Below, one piece after another: positions 49,881 to 59,051 of a DNA stretch of 64,000 nt; the first letter of the stretch is position 1; the number at the start of each line of letters is the position of its first letter. The notes beneath the pieces were generated by a model that did no database searches, was not told the DNA's origin, and saw only the letters and a program-made list of their open reading frames with translations. Location: positions 1 to 64,000 of the forward strand of contig JAUNAP010000005.1 of NCBI GenBank assembly GCA_030527545.1. The letters are read 5' to 3'. A program made the position numbers and the translations under genes. This DNA comes from Actinomycetaceae bacterium. GTDB lineage: Bacteria; Actinomycetota; Actinomycetes; Actinomycetales; Actinomycetaceae.

Positions 49881-51068
49881 CTAGGTGCGCGAGTGTTTGC
49901 CACCGATGATGAAGGCGGCAAGAGGCATGATGAGAACCGACGCAGCTCCGGCAAAAACGAGCGTCGAAGCGGTCGTCGAGCTCATCGCCTGCTGAGCGTG
50001 AGCGAGATGGGTGACCGCCACGATGATGGGGAGGTTCGTTGTGGAGTAGCAGGCCGCAGAGGCACGCTCGCGCAAGGTCATGGCTTCGTGCAGCCTATCG
50101 TTCATCGGAGCGAAGGAAGCGCAAAAGATCGGGATCCCCCGAACCGCAACGAGGCAGACGAGAAAGGCGAGCCAACCGCTCACGTCGTCGACGACCGCAG
50201 CGGGATCGATCTCGGCGCCGGAGAGGACGAAGAACGTGGGGATGAAGAAACCGTAGGCGATGCCGTCGAGCTTTTGATCGAACTCTTCGCGGCCGTTGGG
50301 CACGGTCTGGCGCACGATGAAACCGGCGGCGAAGGCACCGAGGACCAGGTCAATCCCCATCCCGTCGGCCAAAGCGATGAGGCACACGAGGAGGGCGGTG
50401 GCCAAACGGACTGTGAGCTGGGCGGTCGTGTCGGCCTCGAAATGAACCATCGCGACGAGGCGTTGGCCCAGCTCGACCACCTGCTTGCGAACGATCATGA
50501 TCGCGATCGTCGCGAGGACGAACACAATGACGACGAAGAACGACATGAGCGTGGATTGGGTCGATAGCAGAAGCGCCATGAGGATGATGGGGCCGACCTC
50601 CCCGACAGCCCCCTGAGTCATGATGAAACGCCCCTGAGTGGTGTCGGTAATCCCCCGGTCCTTCATGATGGGAAGAATCGTCCCCAGGGCGGTTGCCGTC
50701 ATCGCGATGACGGTGGCCGCTCCTTCAATGCTCACGAGATCGATGCGCTGGCGCCACCAGATGACGCCGGCGGCGAGAACTAACGACACCACCCACGTGA
50801 TCGTCGCGTTGCGACCGAGCTTGGAGACAAGATCGCGCTGATTGACCTCGTAACCGGCAAGGAGAAAGAGAAACGCCATGCCCATCTCGCGCATGAGGGA
50901 CAGATCGCCGTTTGCTGCCACGAGATTGAGGCCGTGAGGGCCGATGAGGATGCCATAGGCGAGAAGCAACACAACCTCTGGCAGCAGCCTATGTGGAACG
51001 AAGTGACTGATCGTCGGCGCGACGATACAGCCGATGAGAACGATAAAAAGGGAGGTGAGAGCGGACAT
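49881..51068 (-). CDS. Cation/proton antiporter (CPA2, KefB/Na+:H+ exchanger type)
   Basis: 395 residues, about eleven membrane spans and no cytoplasmic TrkA-N domain. Typical segments are LLPEVVLLLAYGILIGPHGLN, AFLFLLAGYEVNQRDL and the ion-site region ALADGMGIDLVLGAFAAGFI. It exchanges Na+ or K+ for H+; the ion is not predictable here. ATG 51068 has GAGG 7 nt upstream; the longer frame from 51149 has no such signal. pepN follows with its own promoter. Confidence 0.88.
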   Translation of the reverse strand: MSALTSLFIVLIGCIVAPTISHFVPHRLLPEVVLLLAYGILIGPHGLNLVAANGDLSLMREMGMAFLFLLAGYEVNQRDLVSKLGRNATITWVVSLVLAAGVIWWRQRIDLVSIEGAATVIAMTATALGTILPIMKDRGITDTTQGRFIMTQGAVGEVGPIILMALLLSTQSTLMSFFVVIVFVLATIAIMIVRKQVVELGQRLVAMVHFEADTTAQLTVRLATALLVCLIALADGMGIDLVLGAFAAGFIVRQTVPNGREEFDQKLDGIAYGFFIPTFFVLSGAEIDPAAVVDDVSGWLAFLVCLVAVRGIPIFCASFAPMNDRLHEAMTLRERASAACYSTTNLPIIVAVTHLAHAQQAMSSTTASTLVFAGAASVLIMPLAAFIIGGKHSRT

Positions 51069-51158
51069 GATCGACCTCGCTTCCGGATAGGCGGTCTCCC
51101 CATTGTGCCAGGTCAACTCGATGACATGAGATCGTGAGCCAGACAACACCTACCCGGT

Positions 51159-51187
51159 TTGTCTCGGCCTCCAACATCGGGTAAGGT
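51159..51187 (+). promoter_or_regulatory. Promoter of the tRNA-Pro gene
   Basis: -35 TTGTCT (51159-51164), 17 bp, -10 TAAGGT (51182-51187). Initiation near 51194, about 5 nt before the mature tRNA. Confidence 0.65.
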
Positions 51188-51198
51188 CTTTTTCGCAA

Positions 51199-51272
<74 letters not shown>

Positions 51273-51276
51273 CTTG

Positions 51277-51299
51277 AGGCGGCATTCGCCGCCTTTTTT
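51277..51299 (+). terminator. Terminator of tRNA-Pro
   Basis: Stem AGGCGGC / GCCGCCT with loop ATTC followed by T6 (51294-51299), the most classical intrinsic terminator in the window. Confidence 0.92.
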
Positions 51300-51326
51300 C
51301 GTACTCTCAATGCGTTGGTGATTTAG

Positions 51327-52442
51327 ATGGCATCGCACCCCTGCGCGACGCTTGCCAGGCGACTCGCACAAGCAACACACACTCGAGCTAGTGAGTGGAT
51401 CATCCTTGAGCGAGCCCGCGAGGGCATGCAGCTCGCTTTCTCTGCGTTAAGTGGTGGCAGCGTTGTCACGCAGGCCTTCACGTGTCTCACGGCCGTCACC
51501 CCGATCGTAGCGAGTGGCTTGCATCCGATCTACGCCGACATCTCCCCGCGCACCTACGCCATCGATCCGGCTCGCCTCACCATTCCTCAAGAGGCAGCGG
51601 CCATCGTCTATCAACATACCTTCGGTATTCTCGACACTCAGGCGGCCAGAAGCGTCTTTGACCACGCACGCTCGCGCGGACTGCTATGCATTGAAGACTC
51701 TGCTCATTGCCTAGCGCGTATGGCGCGTGACGAGGATGGTCACCCCCTCGCCGACTTGTCCGTCCATTCCTTCGGCGCCGAGAAAATGACGGCCACGCAC
51801 GCGGGCGGAGCCATCTGGGTCAACCCGCGTACCACGCACGCCCAATGGCGCCACGAACTCTTTTCCGCAGCCTCGCGCCTCGCACCGCCCCGCCTGCGCG
51901 ATCGTTTCGCCATGCGCTCCTACCACTTTCAACGCCGCGCCTACGCGCACACCGGAGCGCTCGGCGAGCACCTTAAACGCCTGGCCGGTCATGCCGAAAT
52001 ATGGTCTCCCCCGGTCGCTCCGATCGAGGCAAGTGGCATCGTGCCTACGCCGAGACAGCCTTCCGCCTTCGTCGCACACGCCGCGGCTGACGAACTCAAG
52101 CGACTGCGTGACAACTATGCGCTCAGGAGCAGCGTCGCTAAGATTTACGATTCGTTCTTCGGCCCCGTTAGTAACTCTCAGCCGCTGTGCCGCTACCCCA
52201 TCGAGGTGTCGGCGGATCCTGAAGTGCTGCTTCGCCAGATGTGGGAGCGTGGGTACTACGTGGGCAGATGGTATCGCCCGCTCCTCTTCCCGGGCGTGGA
52301 CTCACCCGATTTCGCGCTTGATACACGCGCGATTCCGGTCAGCACGCGTCTTAGTGCCCGAGTGATTAACCTGCCCATGCAGATCAGCCCGGATGGCGCA
52401 CGTGAACTGGCCAACCTACTCGCCCCGTATCAAGCCGGCTAA
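51327..52442 (+). CDS. DegT/DnrJ/EryC1-family PLP-dependent aminotransferase-like protein
   Basis: 371 residues, fold type I. The PLP-binding Lys is in HSFGAEKMTATHAGGAIWV, the cofactor Asp in CIEDSAHCL, and the phosphate-region Ser/Thr in TQAFTCLTAVTPI; YADISPRTYAIDP is the typical early motif. DegT proteins usually aminate keto-sugars. Here the neighbours are cross-bridge enzymes, so a link to amino-acid supply or to a wall sugar are both possible. A possible -10 box TACTCT (51302-51307) and a weak GGTGA precede ATG 51327. It shares stop bases with the convergent ATP-grasp gene. Confidence 0.75.
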   Translation: MASHPCATLARRLAQATHTRASEWIILERAREGMQLAFSALSGGSVVTQAFTCLTAVTPIVASGLHPIYADISPRTYAIDPARLTIPQEAAAIVYQHTFGILDTQAARSVFDHARSRGLLCIEDSAHCLARMARDEDGHPLADLSVHSFGAEKMTATHAGGAIWVNPRTTHAQWRHELFSAASRLAPPRLRDRFAMRSYHFQRRAYAHTGALGEHLKRLAGHAEIWSPPVAPIEASGIVPTPRQPSAFVAHAAADELKRLRDNYALRSSVAKIYDSFFGPVSNSQPLCRYPIEVSADPEVLLRQMWERGYYVGRWYRPLLFPGVDSPDFALDTRAIPVSTRLSARVINLPMQISPDGARELANLLAPYQAG

Positions 52443-53677
52443 CGGTTAAGCACCGACTCCGCATATCGCAGGTGATCGCGCACCATGCGCGCCTCGAGCG
52501 GGAGTATGCGCTTAAGGCGTCTGACAGATAGGTCGTACCGGTAAAACAGTGTGTGTCTCAGCCCTCGCGTCGCCGCTCTCGCTGCGCGTGAACGAAGTGC
52601 CTTCGGGGCAGTCGCGAGGACGAGGGGAAGCGGTACGTTAATCCATAAGCTCTCCTCGCTCGGCATCCGGCAAGCCTCGACGTAGCGGTTGTAGACGAGG
52701 TCGTCAACCATGAGCTTCACCAGATTAATCCCCGCCGACATCGTATAGTGCGCAGAAGCCCCCAGGCGCAGATTCATCTCTAGTATCAAGTAGCGTCCCT
52801 GCTGCGGGTCGTAGAGAAAATCGGCATTGACGAAACCCCGGTATCCCAAGGTATCCAGGAACGAACGTAAAGAAGTTGCGATCTCTTCGTCGGGACCGGG
52901 CATGAGAGCGTCATTGTTACCCACACGCTGTGGGTGCCGATCGGTGAGGATCACTTGCGCCGGTGCTACTCCAGAAACACGCCCGCGCGAATCCGAATAG
53001 CAATTAGCTACCTTCATGACGGTCTCGTCGCCTGAAATATAACGCTGGAGAATGAGGGCGTCCCCATATCCACCACGACGAATATCTGTGATTGTCCGAT
53101 GCAATTCACCGGCATCTCCGATGAGATAGACCTTCTTTTTCCCCTCAAAATCGACGCGAGGGTAGAGATCCGTATTAGACGGTTTGAGAATAAGTGGATA
53201 GGTGATCCCACATTCTTCAAGCTGAGCATCGTCTGGGATCGCTTGATCGACAACATAGGTTTCCGGATAGGCAACCCCCGCGCGGCGGCACGTATCATAG
53301 AAATCTGCCTTGTCGAGCAGGAGGTCGTTGAGGTCCTTCGAGATTCCCGGAACGATGTAGCGTGAATTAAGCTTGTCGGCGTGATCGGCAACGACGTTCG
53401 TATAGAACTCAATCGTCGGTATGAGAAGGAGCTTGCGGGTGGGAAGCTTCTTGGCGACGGCATCAAGGGTGGCTAGGATGCCCTCCGCCGTATCGAAAGA
53501 CGTAACGACCTCGACATCGATGATGCGCGAATCGGCGGTTTCTGGCAGCGCGGCCCGACCGAGCGCCAGCGAGCGCGCTCCGTACGCCTCGTGAAGACAA
53601 CGGGCTACGTTGTAGGCGCCAAGTCCCGTCCCCAAGATGACAGGAACGAAGTCCTTGTTTCCCAGCCTGCGGTCCAT
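52439..53677 (-). CDS. ATP-grasp carboxylate-amine ligase, D-aspartate ligase (Asl)-like
   Basis: 412 residues. The start FVPVILGTGLGAYNVARCLHEAYG, then KADFYDTCRRAGVAYPETYVV, ILKPSNTDLYPRVDFEGKKKVYL and NADFLYDPQQGRYLILEMNLRLG resemble Enterococcus faecium Asl-fm, which adds D-aspartate to the lysine of peptidoglycan precursors. The acceptor and the D-amino acid cannot be proven from sequence; D-Asp is the best guess. ATG 53677 overlaps the femX-like stop (TAATG); the frame open to 53830 is not used. The middle of the gene is distinctly AT-richer (about 42-50% GC over 53101-53220) than its surroundings. Confidence 0.78.
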   Translation of the reverse strand: MDRRLGNKDFVPVILGTGLGAYNVARCLHEAYGARSLALGRAALPETADSRIIDVEVVTSFDTAEGILATLDAVAKKLPTRKLLLIPTIEFYTNVVADHADKLNSRYIVPGISKDLNDLLLDKADFYDTCRRAGVAYPETYVVDQAIPDDAQLEECGITYPLILKPSNTDLYPRVDFEGKKKVYLIGDAGELHRTITDIRRGGYGDALILQRYISGDETVMKVANCYSDSRGRVSGVAPAQVILTDRHPQRVGNNDALMPGPDEEIATSLRSFLDTLGYRGFVNADFLYDPQQGRYLILEMNLRLGASAHYTMSAGINLVKLMVDDLVYNRYVEACRMPSEESLWINVPLPLVLATAPKALRSRAARAATRGLRHTLFYRYDLSVRRLKRILPLEARMVRDHLRYAESVLNR

Positions 53678-54963
53678 TAGCGCTCTCCCTTCCGCTCGTG
53701 GCGGGCGAGTCGATGGCGCAGGTCCCGCCCCTTCTTGTAGGCTCGTGTCGCATGCACAAAGAGATGGCCGATGCCCGGAACCGTCGGCTTGACAAACTCG
53801 CCAACGAATTCCACCATCTCGGCACCCCACTTCGATTTGAACTCGAATAATCCCCCATGATCGGGATCTTTCGACGCGTCAGTCTGACCCGAAACACCGC
53901 CGAAATCAAAGAGAACCGGGCCACCGTGCGAGTCGACTAGGTGTCGCATCCGGTCGGCAAGTAAGACGTACACCGCACCATAGTCGCGCAGCTCGTTACC
54001 ACTCGCTCCATATATATAGAAGGCACGTTTCCCACAGGTAATGATGAGCGAGCAGGCGAGGGGAAGAAGGTCCCTAGTTAGTCCCTCAAGTTCGTCGCGA
54101 GCAGCTTTCGTCTTTTCAATGACGCGCTCGGCCTGTTCGATGCGTCTGCGGGCTGCACGCTGCTTCGCTTGAGACCTCGCCCGCTCGGCGCTGGTAGTGG
54201 CCGATTCGAGCTCTCGTTCTTGAGCACGCAAGGTATCCTCGAGCTCATCGAGGGTGGCCTTGCGGTCGAGTGAGATAACACAGGCTTCGGCGTTAGGCCC
54301 GAACGCTTCGAGGATGCGCCGGTAATAGGACTCACCGCGCATGGCTATCTGCTGACGCTTCGCCATGGCTTGCATGAGGGCAGAAAATTCCGCCAGCCCT
54401 GCCGAGTCGACCTGGGAAATAACAAACGGCCTCTTGGCAGCGCGTCGAATCCGCTGACGTAGCTTCTTCGACAGTGCCGCCTCGATGTCCTCTGCGTGTC
54501 CAGGTAGTTCAAGCATCATGGCGCAGCGAGGCTGAATCTCACGCATATCGAAGTGAAACCCCAGATGGGCGTAGCCGCGCGCACGCAGCCTGCGATACAG
54601 CTCGCGCCCATGACAACGGCGCACCGGCGGGTCATAGTGAAGAACGATCGCGCGATGCGCCCTCGCCGTCCTTTCCATGTGCCGAGCCACCTGGACGTAA
54701 TAATCTGGCGGAACCGGCTTCGAAAACACGGGCCCACGCGAGGAATAGGCGATTCGCAACGGAACGACAGGTAGACGCCGTATGAGGAGCTGATAGGCGC
54801 CGACGAGCTCGCCGTCGGCGTAAATCCCGTAGCGCTGGGCCTGCCACTCCCCCGCCTTCACCTGAGCCCAGGCAGCCATCTGGAGGGGCTCGGGCAGGGG
54901 CGCGGATGCGACCAGCGCATCGAGTTCAGCGTGCGAGGAGACCGGACCGAACTGTAGTTTCAT
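53677..54963 (-). CDS. FemX/FemAB-like peptidoglycan cross-bridge aminoacyltransferase
   Basis: 428 residues. FemAB enzymes transfer amino acids from aminoacyl-tRNA to the lysine side chain of lipid II. Two GNAT-like subdomains are visible (LPEPLQMAAWAQVKAGEWQAQRYG; LIITCGKRAFYIYGASGNELRDYGAVYVL). Between them lies a charged coiled-coil arm (about 235-300, LEDTLRAQERELESATTSAE onward), as in FemA. The late part has DFGGVSGQTDASKDPDHGGLFEFKSKWGA. GAGGAGG stands 5-8 nt before GTG 54966/ATG 54963. It follows der by 17 nt. Confidence 0.85.
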   Translation of the reverse strand: MKLQFGPVSSHAELDALVASAPLPEPLQMAAWAQVKAGEWQAQRYGIYADGELVGAYQLLIRRLPVVPLRIAYSSRGPVFSKPVPPDYYVQVARHMERTARAHRAIVLHYDPPVRRCHGRELYRRLRARGYAHLGFHFDMREIQPRCAMMLELPGHAEDIEAALSKKLRQRIRRAAKRPFVISQVDSAGLAEFSALMQAMAKRQQIAMRGESYYRRILEAFGPNAEACVISLDRKATLDELEDTLRAQERELESATTSAERARSQAKQRAARRRIEQAERVIEKTKAARDELEGLTRDLLPLACSLIITCGKRAFYIYGASGNELRDYGAVYVLLADRMRHLVDSHGGPVLFDFGGVSGQTDASKDPDHGGLFEFKSKWGAEMVEFVGEFVKPTVPGIGHLFVHATRAYKKGRDLRHRLARHERKGER

Positions 54964-54980
54964 CACGAGTTCCTCCTCAA

Positions 54981-56432
54981 CTAGCGGCGACGCTGGCGCC
55001 GTTGACGCACACGCACGCTTATCTGGATGGGAGTGCCTGTGAAACCGAATTCCTCCCGCAAACGCCGCTCAAGGAAACGCCGATAGCCGGGGTCGAGGAA
55101 CCCTGTCGTGAAGAGGACAAAGCGCGGCGGGCACGAGCGCGCCTGCGTGGCAAAGAGAATTCGCGGCTGTTTACCACCACGGACGGGGTGCGGATTTGCG
55201 GCAACGACCTGTCCCAAGAACGCATTGAGACGCCCAGTGGGGATCCGCGTGCGCCACCCCTCAAGCGTCTCAACGAGGGCACGTTCGATACGATTGGTAT
55301 GCCACGTTGTCTTCGCCGAAATATTGATCCTGGGAGCCCAGGCGACGTGAGAGAGTTCGCGCTCATATTCGCGCGCCAGCTCCTCTTGACGCTCGACATC
55401 GACCAGATCCCACTTGTTGTTGACGAGTACAATTCCACGCCCGGCCTCGACGGCCTGCAAGACAATCCGCTGATCCTGTTCGCTCAGAGGCTGTGACGCG
55501 TCGAGCAAAACCATGGCAATGTCGGCTTCCTCGATGGCGCGCGCAGTGCGCAACGATGCGTAAAAATCGGCGCCTCGTGACTTGTGCATGCGCCTCCTGA
55601 TGCCCGCCGTGTCGACAAACGTCCACGGTGTCTGCCCGATCATGACCGTCTCATCGACGGGATCGCGCGTCGTACCTGCCGTGGCATCGACAACGACACG
55701 CTCGTGCCCCAGCAGAGCGTTGAGCAGCGAGGACTTCCCCACGTTAGGGCGCCCCACGAGAGCGACTCGCCCCGGTTGAGGACCACTCCCCACAGCCGGC
55801 TCCTTCGCCTCCGGTAGCATCGCGACACACCGGTCGAGCAGGTCGCCAGAACCGCGACCGTGCAACGCCGAGACCGCATACGGCTCACCAAGACCAAGCG
55901 ACCACAGCTGGGCAACCTCAGGCAGCTGATGTGAGGAGTCAACTTTGTTTGCGGCAACGATGACGGGCTTGCCGCAGCGCTGGAGCAGCCTGGCCACGGC
56001 AAGATCGGTGTCCGTTGCGCCAACGACAGCATCAACGACGAAAACAATAGCGTCGGCTTCTTCGACGGAAGCCTCGGCCTGCCGGGCGACAGCTTCGTCG
56101 AGGCCGTCCACGCCGACCTCCCAGCCCCCCGTGTCGAGAAGGATAAAGGCTCGCCCCGCCCATTCGGCCGGATACCGCACGCGATCGCGCGTCACACCCG
56201 GCATGTCCTGAACGACCGCGGCACGACGGCCTAGGACCCGGTTGACCAGCGTCGACTTACCGACGTTAGGGCGGCCCACCACCGCGAGAACGGGAAGCGC
56301 CCGACGTGTGGCAGCCTCCTCCTGAGGTGGTTCCCCGTCGAGTAGTGCTAGATCCTCGGCGTCAAGGTCGTAATCGCTGAGCCCCTCACGCAGGGCGCGT
56401 GCGCGTTCGGCGTCGATATTGTCGATACTCAC
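54981..56432 (-). CDS. der: Ribosome biogenesis GTPase Der (EngA)
   Basis: 483 residues. Double-GTPase needed for 50S assembly. G domain 1 has [23 protein letters not shown] and AANKVDS; G domain 2 has [25 protein letters not shown] and NNKWDLV. A KH-like domain closes the protein. An acidic N-terminal extension of about 45 residues precedes G1, as in other actinobacteria. GTG 56432 fits a leaderless transcript. It lies 31 nt after cmk; the two are an old pair. Confidence 0.96.
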   Translation of the reverse strand: MSIDNIDAERARALREGLSDYDLDAEDLALLDGEPPQEEAATRRALPVLAVVGRPNVGKSTLVNRVLGRRAAVVQDMPGVTRDRVRYPAEWAGRAFILLDTGGWEVGVDGLDEAVARQAEASVEEADAIVFVVDAVVGATDTDLAVARLLQRCGKPVIVAANKVDSSHQLPEVAQLWSLGLGEPYAVSALHGRGSGDLLDRCVAMLPEAKEPAVGSGPQPGRVALVGRPNVGKSSLLNALLGHERVVVDATAGTTRDPVDETVMIGQTPWTFVDTAGIRRRMHKSRGADFYASLRTARAIEEADIAMVLLDASQPLSEQDQRIVLQAVEAGRGIVLVNNKWDLVDVERQEELAREYERELSHVAWAPRINISAKTTWHTNRIERALVETLEGWRTRIPTGRLNAFLGQVVAANPHPVRGGKQPRILFATQARSCPPRFVLFTTGFLDPGYRRFLERRLREEFGFTGTPIQISVRVRQRRQRRR

Positions 56433-56438
56433 GCCCCT

Positions 56439-56444
56439 ATTCTA
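56439..56444 (-). promoter_or_regulatory. -10 box of a leaderless transcript (der)
   Basis: TAGAAT on the minus strand, then 6 nt (AGGGGC), then GTG 56432. Confidence 0.55.
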
Positions 56445-56463
56445 TGAGGTGCCGCCGACAAAC

Positions 56464-57144
56464 TCACTCCCGTGCGGCGTCGACGAGCCTGAGCACCTCC
56501 TCGACGACCTCGTCGAATCCGAGCGACGTCGTGTCCACCAAAGACACGCCGGGAGCAGCAGTCATGAACTCGTTGACCTTCGCGTCAGCAGCATCGCGTG
56601 CCGCCATCGTGCGCGCCGTCGCCTCACCCGCTTCGGCAAGGCGACGCCGCTGCCGCTCGGCAGCCGAGGCGGTGAGCAAGACGCGTACGTCGGCATCTCG
56701 GGCCACGACGGTCGTGATATCGCGTCCTTCCGCGACTATTCCCGTCCCGTTCACACGGGAGTCATCCATGAGGCGTCTCTGGGTCTCGATGAGCCCCCGG
56801 CGCACCCCCGGATCTGCCGCGACGGCAGACACGGCAGACGTCACCACCTCACCTCGAATGTCCTCCGTGACATCGGTGCCCCCCACGCGGACGTGGCGTT
56901 CATCGGGGTCAAGCGACAGCTCTAGAGGAAACGTTCGTGCTGCCTCGGCGAGACGCGAATGATCCGACAGGTCGATAGCCTGCTCACTGACCCACCAGGT
57001 GAGCGCACGATACATCGCTCCCGTGTCGAGATAATGCAAGCCGAGTCTACGTGCGACCTCACGCGAAACCGAGGACTTTCCAGACCCCGAGGGGCCATCG
57101 ATGGCGATGACGATTCCCGGGGCTGACGATAGGCACCTGCTCAT
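56464..57144 (-). CDS. cmk: Cytidylate kinase
   Basis: 226 residues. Phosphorylates CMP and dCMP. P-loop IAIDGPSGSGKSSVSREVA, LDTGAMYRALTWWV, and the CMP-binding GRDITTVV with the lid around RQRRRLAEAGE. AAGGAG precedes ATG 57144. It lies between tyrA and der. Confidence 0.96.
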   Translation of the reverse strand: MSRCLSSAPGIVIAIDGPSGSGKSSVSREVARRLGLHYLDTGAMYRALTWWVSEQAIDLSDHSRLAEAARTFPLELSLDPDERHVRVGGTDVTEDIRGEVVTSAVSAVAADPGVRRGLIETQRRLMDDSRVNGTGIVAEGRDITTVVARDADVRVLLTASAAERQRRRLAEAGEATARTMAARDAADAKVNEFMTAAPGVSLVDTTSLGFDEVVEEVLRLVDAARE

Positions 57145-57171
57145 AGCTACTCCTTGCTTAACGAGAATGCT

Positions 57172-58278
57172 TCACTTGAGACCGTCGATGATTTCCCACC
57201 CGAGTTTCATGAGGTGGTGAGTGGCCTCGCCCGCGATCGCCGGGGCCACGTCAATCCGTGCCAAGCCCAGCGCCGCGCCAGCTGAGTGTTCCATCCGGAA
57301 ATCTTCAATATTGATGCCTGCCTCGCCAAAATCGCTGAAGAGGCGGCCCAGCGAACCAGGCGTGTCGGGGACAAGAACAACGATCTCGCTATAGCGGCCC
57401 GGCGCCCCGCCGTGCTTGCCGGGAATACGTGCAACACCCTCGTTGCCGCGCACGAGCACGCGTGTGATCTCGCCGGTAAGTCCGGGCGCGAGAGGATCAC
57501 CCTCGGACTTTTCCAACGCACGCGCAAGACGCGTGACGTCGTCGGCAAACTCGCGCATGACGCTCGCGATCTCACGGGAATTGCCCGCAACGATCGAGGC
57601 CCATAGACGCGGATCCGAGTGCGCAATGCGGGTCACATCCCGCAGGCCCTGTCCCGCCAGGCCTAGACCGACAGAAGGCATATCGACCAGGCGAGCGGCC
57701 ACGAGCGAAGACACGAGCTGAGGAACGTGCGAGACCCTGGCGACCGCCGCATCGTGTTCGCCCGCCTCCAGCTCGACGGGGAAAGCCCCCACGTTAAGCG
57801 CCAGCTCGCGCACCATCTCGCAGGCCTCCCGACTTGATTCCGGGATCGGCGCGACCACCCACGGGCGAGCACGGAAAAGGTCGATTTCGGCTGCGAGGGC
57901 CCCCGAACGTTCCCTGCCCGCCATCGGGTGCGACCCCACATACCGGGCGAGGGAAACCCCGCAGCGGCGCACCTCCTCGGCAATGACCGACTTCACCGAT
58001 GCGACATCCGTGACGACCGCCTCGCGGTAGGTGGCGAGCGCTTCGACGACGACGGCAGCAGCGACATCGGGCGGAGTAGCGACGACGACAAGGCGGGGAT
58101 TATCGTCATCGCGACCCATGCGGCCAGCGCCAAGATCGACGGCCAACCGCAGTGCCGTGGGCGAGGCGTCGCGAAGAGCAACGGAGCTCCCCTGCTCGGT
58201 GAGCGCCAGGCCGAGCGAGGCACCCAACAGCCCCGAGCCGATGATGAGGACATCGACAGTTGCCGCGTCAGCTCTCAC
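57172..58278 (-). CDS. tyrA: Prephenate dehydrogenase with C-terminal ACT domain
   Basis: 368 residues. Oxidative decarboxylation of prephenate for tyrosine. Rossmann motif VLIIGSGLLGASLGLAL, the active-site His in YVGSHPMAGRERSGA, and VSHVPQLVSSLVAARL. The C-terminal ACT domain (about 298-368, VVLVPDTPGSLGRLFSDFGE) suggests feedback by an aromatic amino acid. GTG 58278 overlaps the rluB stop. In mycobacteria rluB is followed by cmk; tyrA is inserted between them here. Confidence 0.94.
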   Translation of the reverse strand: MRADAATVDVLIIGSGLLGASLGLALTEQGSSVALRDASPTALRLAVDLGAGRMGRDDDNPRLVVVATPPDVAAAVVVEALATYREAVVTDVASVKSVIAEEVRRCGVSLARYVGSHPMAGRERSGALAAEIDLFRARPWVVAPIPESSREACEMVRELALNVGAFPVELEAGEHDAAVARVSHVPQLVSSLVAARLVDMPSVGLGLAGQGLRDVTRIAHSDPRLWASIVAGNSREIASVMREFADDVTRLARALEKSEGDPLAPGLTGEITRVLVRGNEGVARIPGKHGGAPGRYSEIVVLVPDTPGSLGRLFSDFGEAGINIEDFRMEHSAGAALGLARIDVAPAIAGEATHHLMKLGWEIIDGLK

Positions 58279-59030
58279 AGCCCCACCTCGCTCATGAGAT
58301 CGACAAGCTCCTCGTTGCTCAGACGCCTCGCCTGTCCCGGCTTGAGCCCTGCGAGACTGAGGGCACCAAACCGCGTGCGAACAAGCCGCTTAACGGGGTG
58401 GCCGACCTCTGCACACATGCGCCTGACAACTCGGTTGCGACCCGAATGAAGAGAAATCTCAACCAACGTCGTCGCCCCCAAACGGTCCTTCACGCGTACG
58501 CGATCGGCACACACGTGCCCATCTTCTAAGACGACACCGTCCCTGAGGCGCTTCGCCTCCCCAGGCCCGAAGGAACCGTCGACGGTCGCGACGTAGGTTT
58601 TCGTCACCTCCCACGACGGATGGGTCAAACGGTGGGTGAGCTCGCCATCGTTGGACAGCAAAATGAGGCCCTCGGAATCGGTATCGAGGCGACCAACATG
58701 ATAGAGCCGCACGCCAAAGCGAGCGGCGATATCACCGAGCGTAGGGCGCCCCTGTGGATCCGACATTGTCGAAACGACCCCTCGGGGCTTATTGACGACG
58801 ACAGTAACGTGATCGTCACGGGTGAGGACCCGCTTGCCATCGACATGGATGACCGCCGTGTGAGGATCCACTCTCGTGCCTAGCTCGCGGCACACATCGC
58901 CGTCGACACTGACGCGTCCGGCGAGCATGAGATTCTCGCAGGCGCGCCGCGATGCCACCCCGGCATGGGCGAGCACCTTTTGCAGCCGCTCACCGCCGGA
59001 ACCGGCCGTATCAGTCGTTCGTCCTCGCAT
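58275..59030 (-). CDS. rluB: 23S rRNA pseudouridine synthase RluB/RsuA family
   Basis: 251 residues. An N-terminal S4 domain (RLQKVLAHAGVASRRACENLM) is followed by the catalytic core with Asp in YHVGRLDTDSEGLILLSNDG and EISLHSGRNRVVRRMCAEVGHPVKRLVR. It likely modifies a uridine of 23S rRNA near the peptidyl-transferase centre. Leaderless-type promoter in the 21-bp gap after scpB; GTGA overlap with tyrA. Confidence 0.94.
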   Translation of the reverse strand: MRGRTTDTAGSGGERLQKVLAHAGVASRRACENLMLAGRVSVDGDVCRELGTRVDPHTAVIHVDGKRVLTRDDHVTVVVNKPRGVVSTMSDPQGRPTLGDIAARFGVRLYHVGRLDTDSEGLILLSNDGELTHRLTHPSWEVTKTYVATVDGSFGPGEAKRLRDGVVLEDGHVCADRVRVKDRLGATTLVEISLHSGRNRVVRRMCAEVGHPVKRLVRTRFGALSLAGLKPGQARRLSNEELVDLMSEVGL

Positions 59031-59036
59031 AGGCCT

Positions 59037-59042
59037 ATTGTA
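59037..59042 (-). promoter_or_regulatory. -10 box of a leaderless transcript (rluB)
   Basis: TACAAT on the minus strand, close to the ideal TATAAT, then 6 nt and ATG 59030. Confidence 0.6.
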
Positions 59043-59051
59043 CGTTTCGCC

